Shown here piece by piece: positions 63,113-64,000 of a DNA stretch of 64,000 bases. The notes below the pieces were generated by a model, which was not told the origin of the DNA, searched no databases, and worked only from the letters and a program-made list of their open reading frames with translations. This stretch comes from Lacticaseibacillus saniviri JCM 17471 = DSM 24301. GTDB lineage: Bacteria; Bacillota; Bacilli; Lactobacillales; Lactobacillaceae. Position 1 is the stretch's first letter, and each line of letters starts with the position of its first letter. The position numbers and the translations under genes are program-made. Location of the stretch: positions 1 to 64,000 of the forward strand of contig NZ_BBBX01000004.1 in assembly GCF_001311785.1 (NCBI RefSeq), written 5' to 3'.

Positions 63113-63156
63113 AAAAGGTTGTGCGCAAAACGGAAGATGTTTTGGCACAACCTTTC
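63113..63156 (+). terminator. terminator-like hairpin before mutS2
   Basis: AAAGGTTGTGC gc AAAAC...GTTTT GGCACAACCTTT between cvpA and mutS2. Its T run is short, so it may be an attenuator rather than a full stop. Confidence 0.7.
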
Positions 63157-63189
63157 CGTATTTTATTAACAAGAAAACAGTGGTGAATG

Positions 63190-64000
63190 ATGAATAAAAA
63201 ATACTAGATATTCTCGAATTTAATCGCATCCAGCAGACGTTGCAGAGCTATATTGTGACGGCTGTGGGGTTTGATATGGTTGCCCAGCTCAAACCCGTGA
63301 GTGACGCGCTCACGATGCAAACCGCGTTAGATGAAACCGCAGACGGGGTCACCATTTTACGTCTCAAGGGTGGTATTCCCGTGCCGATGCTTGAAAACAT
63401 TCGCCCGGCACTCAAGCGGGTCGATATCGGTGCCGTGCTCAATGGGCAGGAACTCGCTGGCCTGAGTCGCATTCTTTCGACTGTTGCCGCGGTGGATCGC
63501 TTCTTGGTCGATCTGCAAGATAACGTTGATCTGCGTCAGGTGTATCAATTGCAAGATCAATTGACCGCCGTACCGGCACTAGCCAAAGCATTACGCACGG
63601 CCGTGGATGAAGATGGTCGCATTCTGGATGATGCCAGTGCCCATCTGCGCGGTGTGCGCCAACAGATCAAGCGCCTAGAAAATGATATTCGCAAGCGTCT
63701 GGAAGGGTACACGCGTGGCAATTCTGCCAAGTACCTGAGTGATCCGATTGTGACGATTCGGGATGACCGTTACGTGATTCCCGTACGGGCCGAATATCGG
63801 AATCAGTTCGGTGGTGTGGTCCACGATCAGAGTGCGACCGGACAGACGCTGTTCATCGAACCGCAAGCAGTTGTGGATATGAACAATCAGTTGCGCGAAG
63901 CACAGATTGAAGAAAATACCGAGATCAATCGGATTTTGGCTGAACTCTCGAATCAGGTTGCACCATATACCAGTGAGTTGGCCGATAATGCCAATATCTT
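63190..64000 (+). CDS. mutS2: endonuclease MutS2, N-terminal part (frameshifted, runs off the window)
   Basis: About 270 residues visible. Repairing one A at 63196-63201 gives MNKKILDILEFNRIQQTLQSYIV, the standard MutS2 start. RLENDIRKRLEGY, SDPIVTIRDDRYVIPVRAEYR and FGGVVHDQSATGQTLFIEPQ are family landmarks before the ATPase, which lies beyond the right edge. MutS2 acts on branched DNA and on collided ribosomes. Confidence 0.94.

Overview
The window comes from a low-GC Gram-positive bacterium of the order Lactobacillales, almost certainly a member of Lactobacillaceae of moderate GC content. Support comes from the gene orders ffs-dnaX-ybaB-recR-yaaL-tmk-yaaQ-holB-yabA-rsmI, mutS-mutL-maf, ruvAB-queA-tgt-yajC and alaS-ireB-ruvX-yrzB-zapA-cvpA-mutS2. 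Other support is an L10 leader before rplJL, a CIRCE site before groESL, a THF riboswitch before folT, an alanyl T-box, Rex operators before adhE, and a type II-A CRISPR array of the kind found in the Lacticaseibacillus casei group. I do not name a genus.

Layout. 1-442: tail of a CRISPR array, then an apparent free-standing crRNA-like gene next to a small unknown gene (443-775). 780-1932: L10 leader, rplJ and rplL. 1936-7026: a surface protein, mprF, a methyltransferase and a PucR-type regulator. 7119-14319: tadA, SRP RNA and the replication/recombination/tmk cluster. 14381-20300: acyl-ACP thioesterase, asparaginase, methylglyoxal synthase, folT, tsaB-rimI-tsaD. 20550-20867: a lone PTS IIB. 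21052-28444: a 9-gene operon with a PRD/BglG-type regulator, a poorly characterised putative transporter (SFCGS, DUF4312, DUF4311, DUF4310) and sugar-acid catabolic enzymes. 28552-37255: ABC-F protein, rex, LCP protein, groESL, DUF1827 and an APC permease. 37491-47571: mutS-mutL-maf, a VTT membrane protein, ruvAB, queA and tgt. 47643-55693: yajC, adhE, a DtxR regulator, zwf, dinB and a DRTGG-CBS protein. 55697-64000: nrnA, a DEAD helicase, T-box and alaS, ireB, ruvX, yrzB, zapA, cvpA and the start of mutS2.

Sequence quality. About 29 genes, including essential ones (dnaX, tmk, tsaB, groEL, alaS), are broken by roughly 41 single-base indels, nearly all of them one base missing from a homopolymer. 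This is the signature of an unpolished assembly, not of gene decay. I therefore annotate these genes as single CDSs across the break and give each break position.

Most interesting observations. (1) At 292-404 there is a promoter, a 20-nt guide-like sequence, 22 nt matching the CRISPR repeat at 20 positions, and a hairpin terminator. Twelve PAM-proximal bases of the guide match a site just before the RBS of the adjacent unknown gene, which suggests a crRNA-like RNA regulating its neighbour. (2) Two dispersed families of structured intergenic repeats occur. One is always followed by a strong hairpin; the other lies between convergent genes and has covarying stems. (3) The DUF4310/4311/4312/SFCGS operon.
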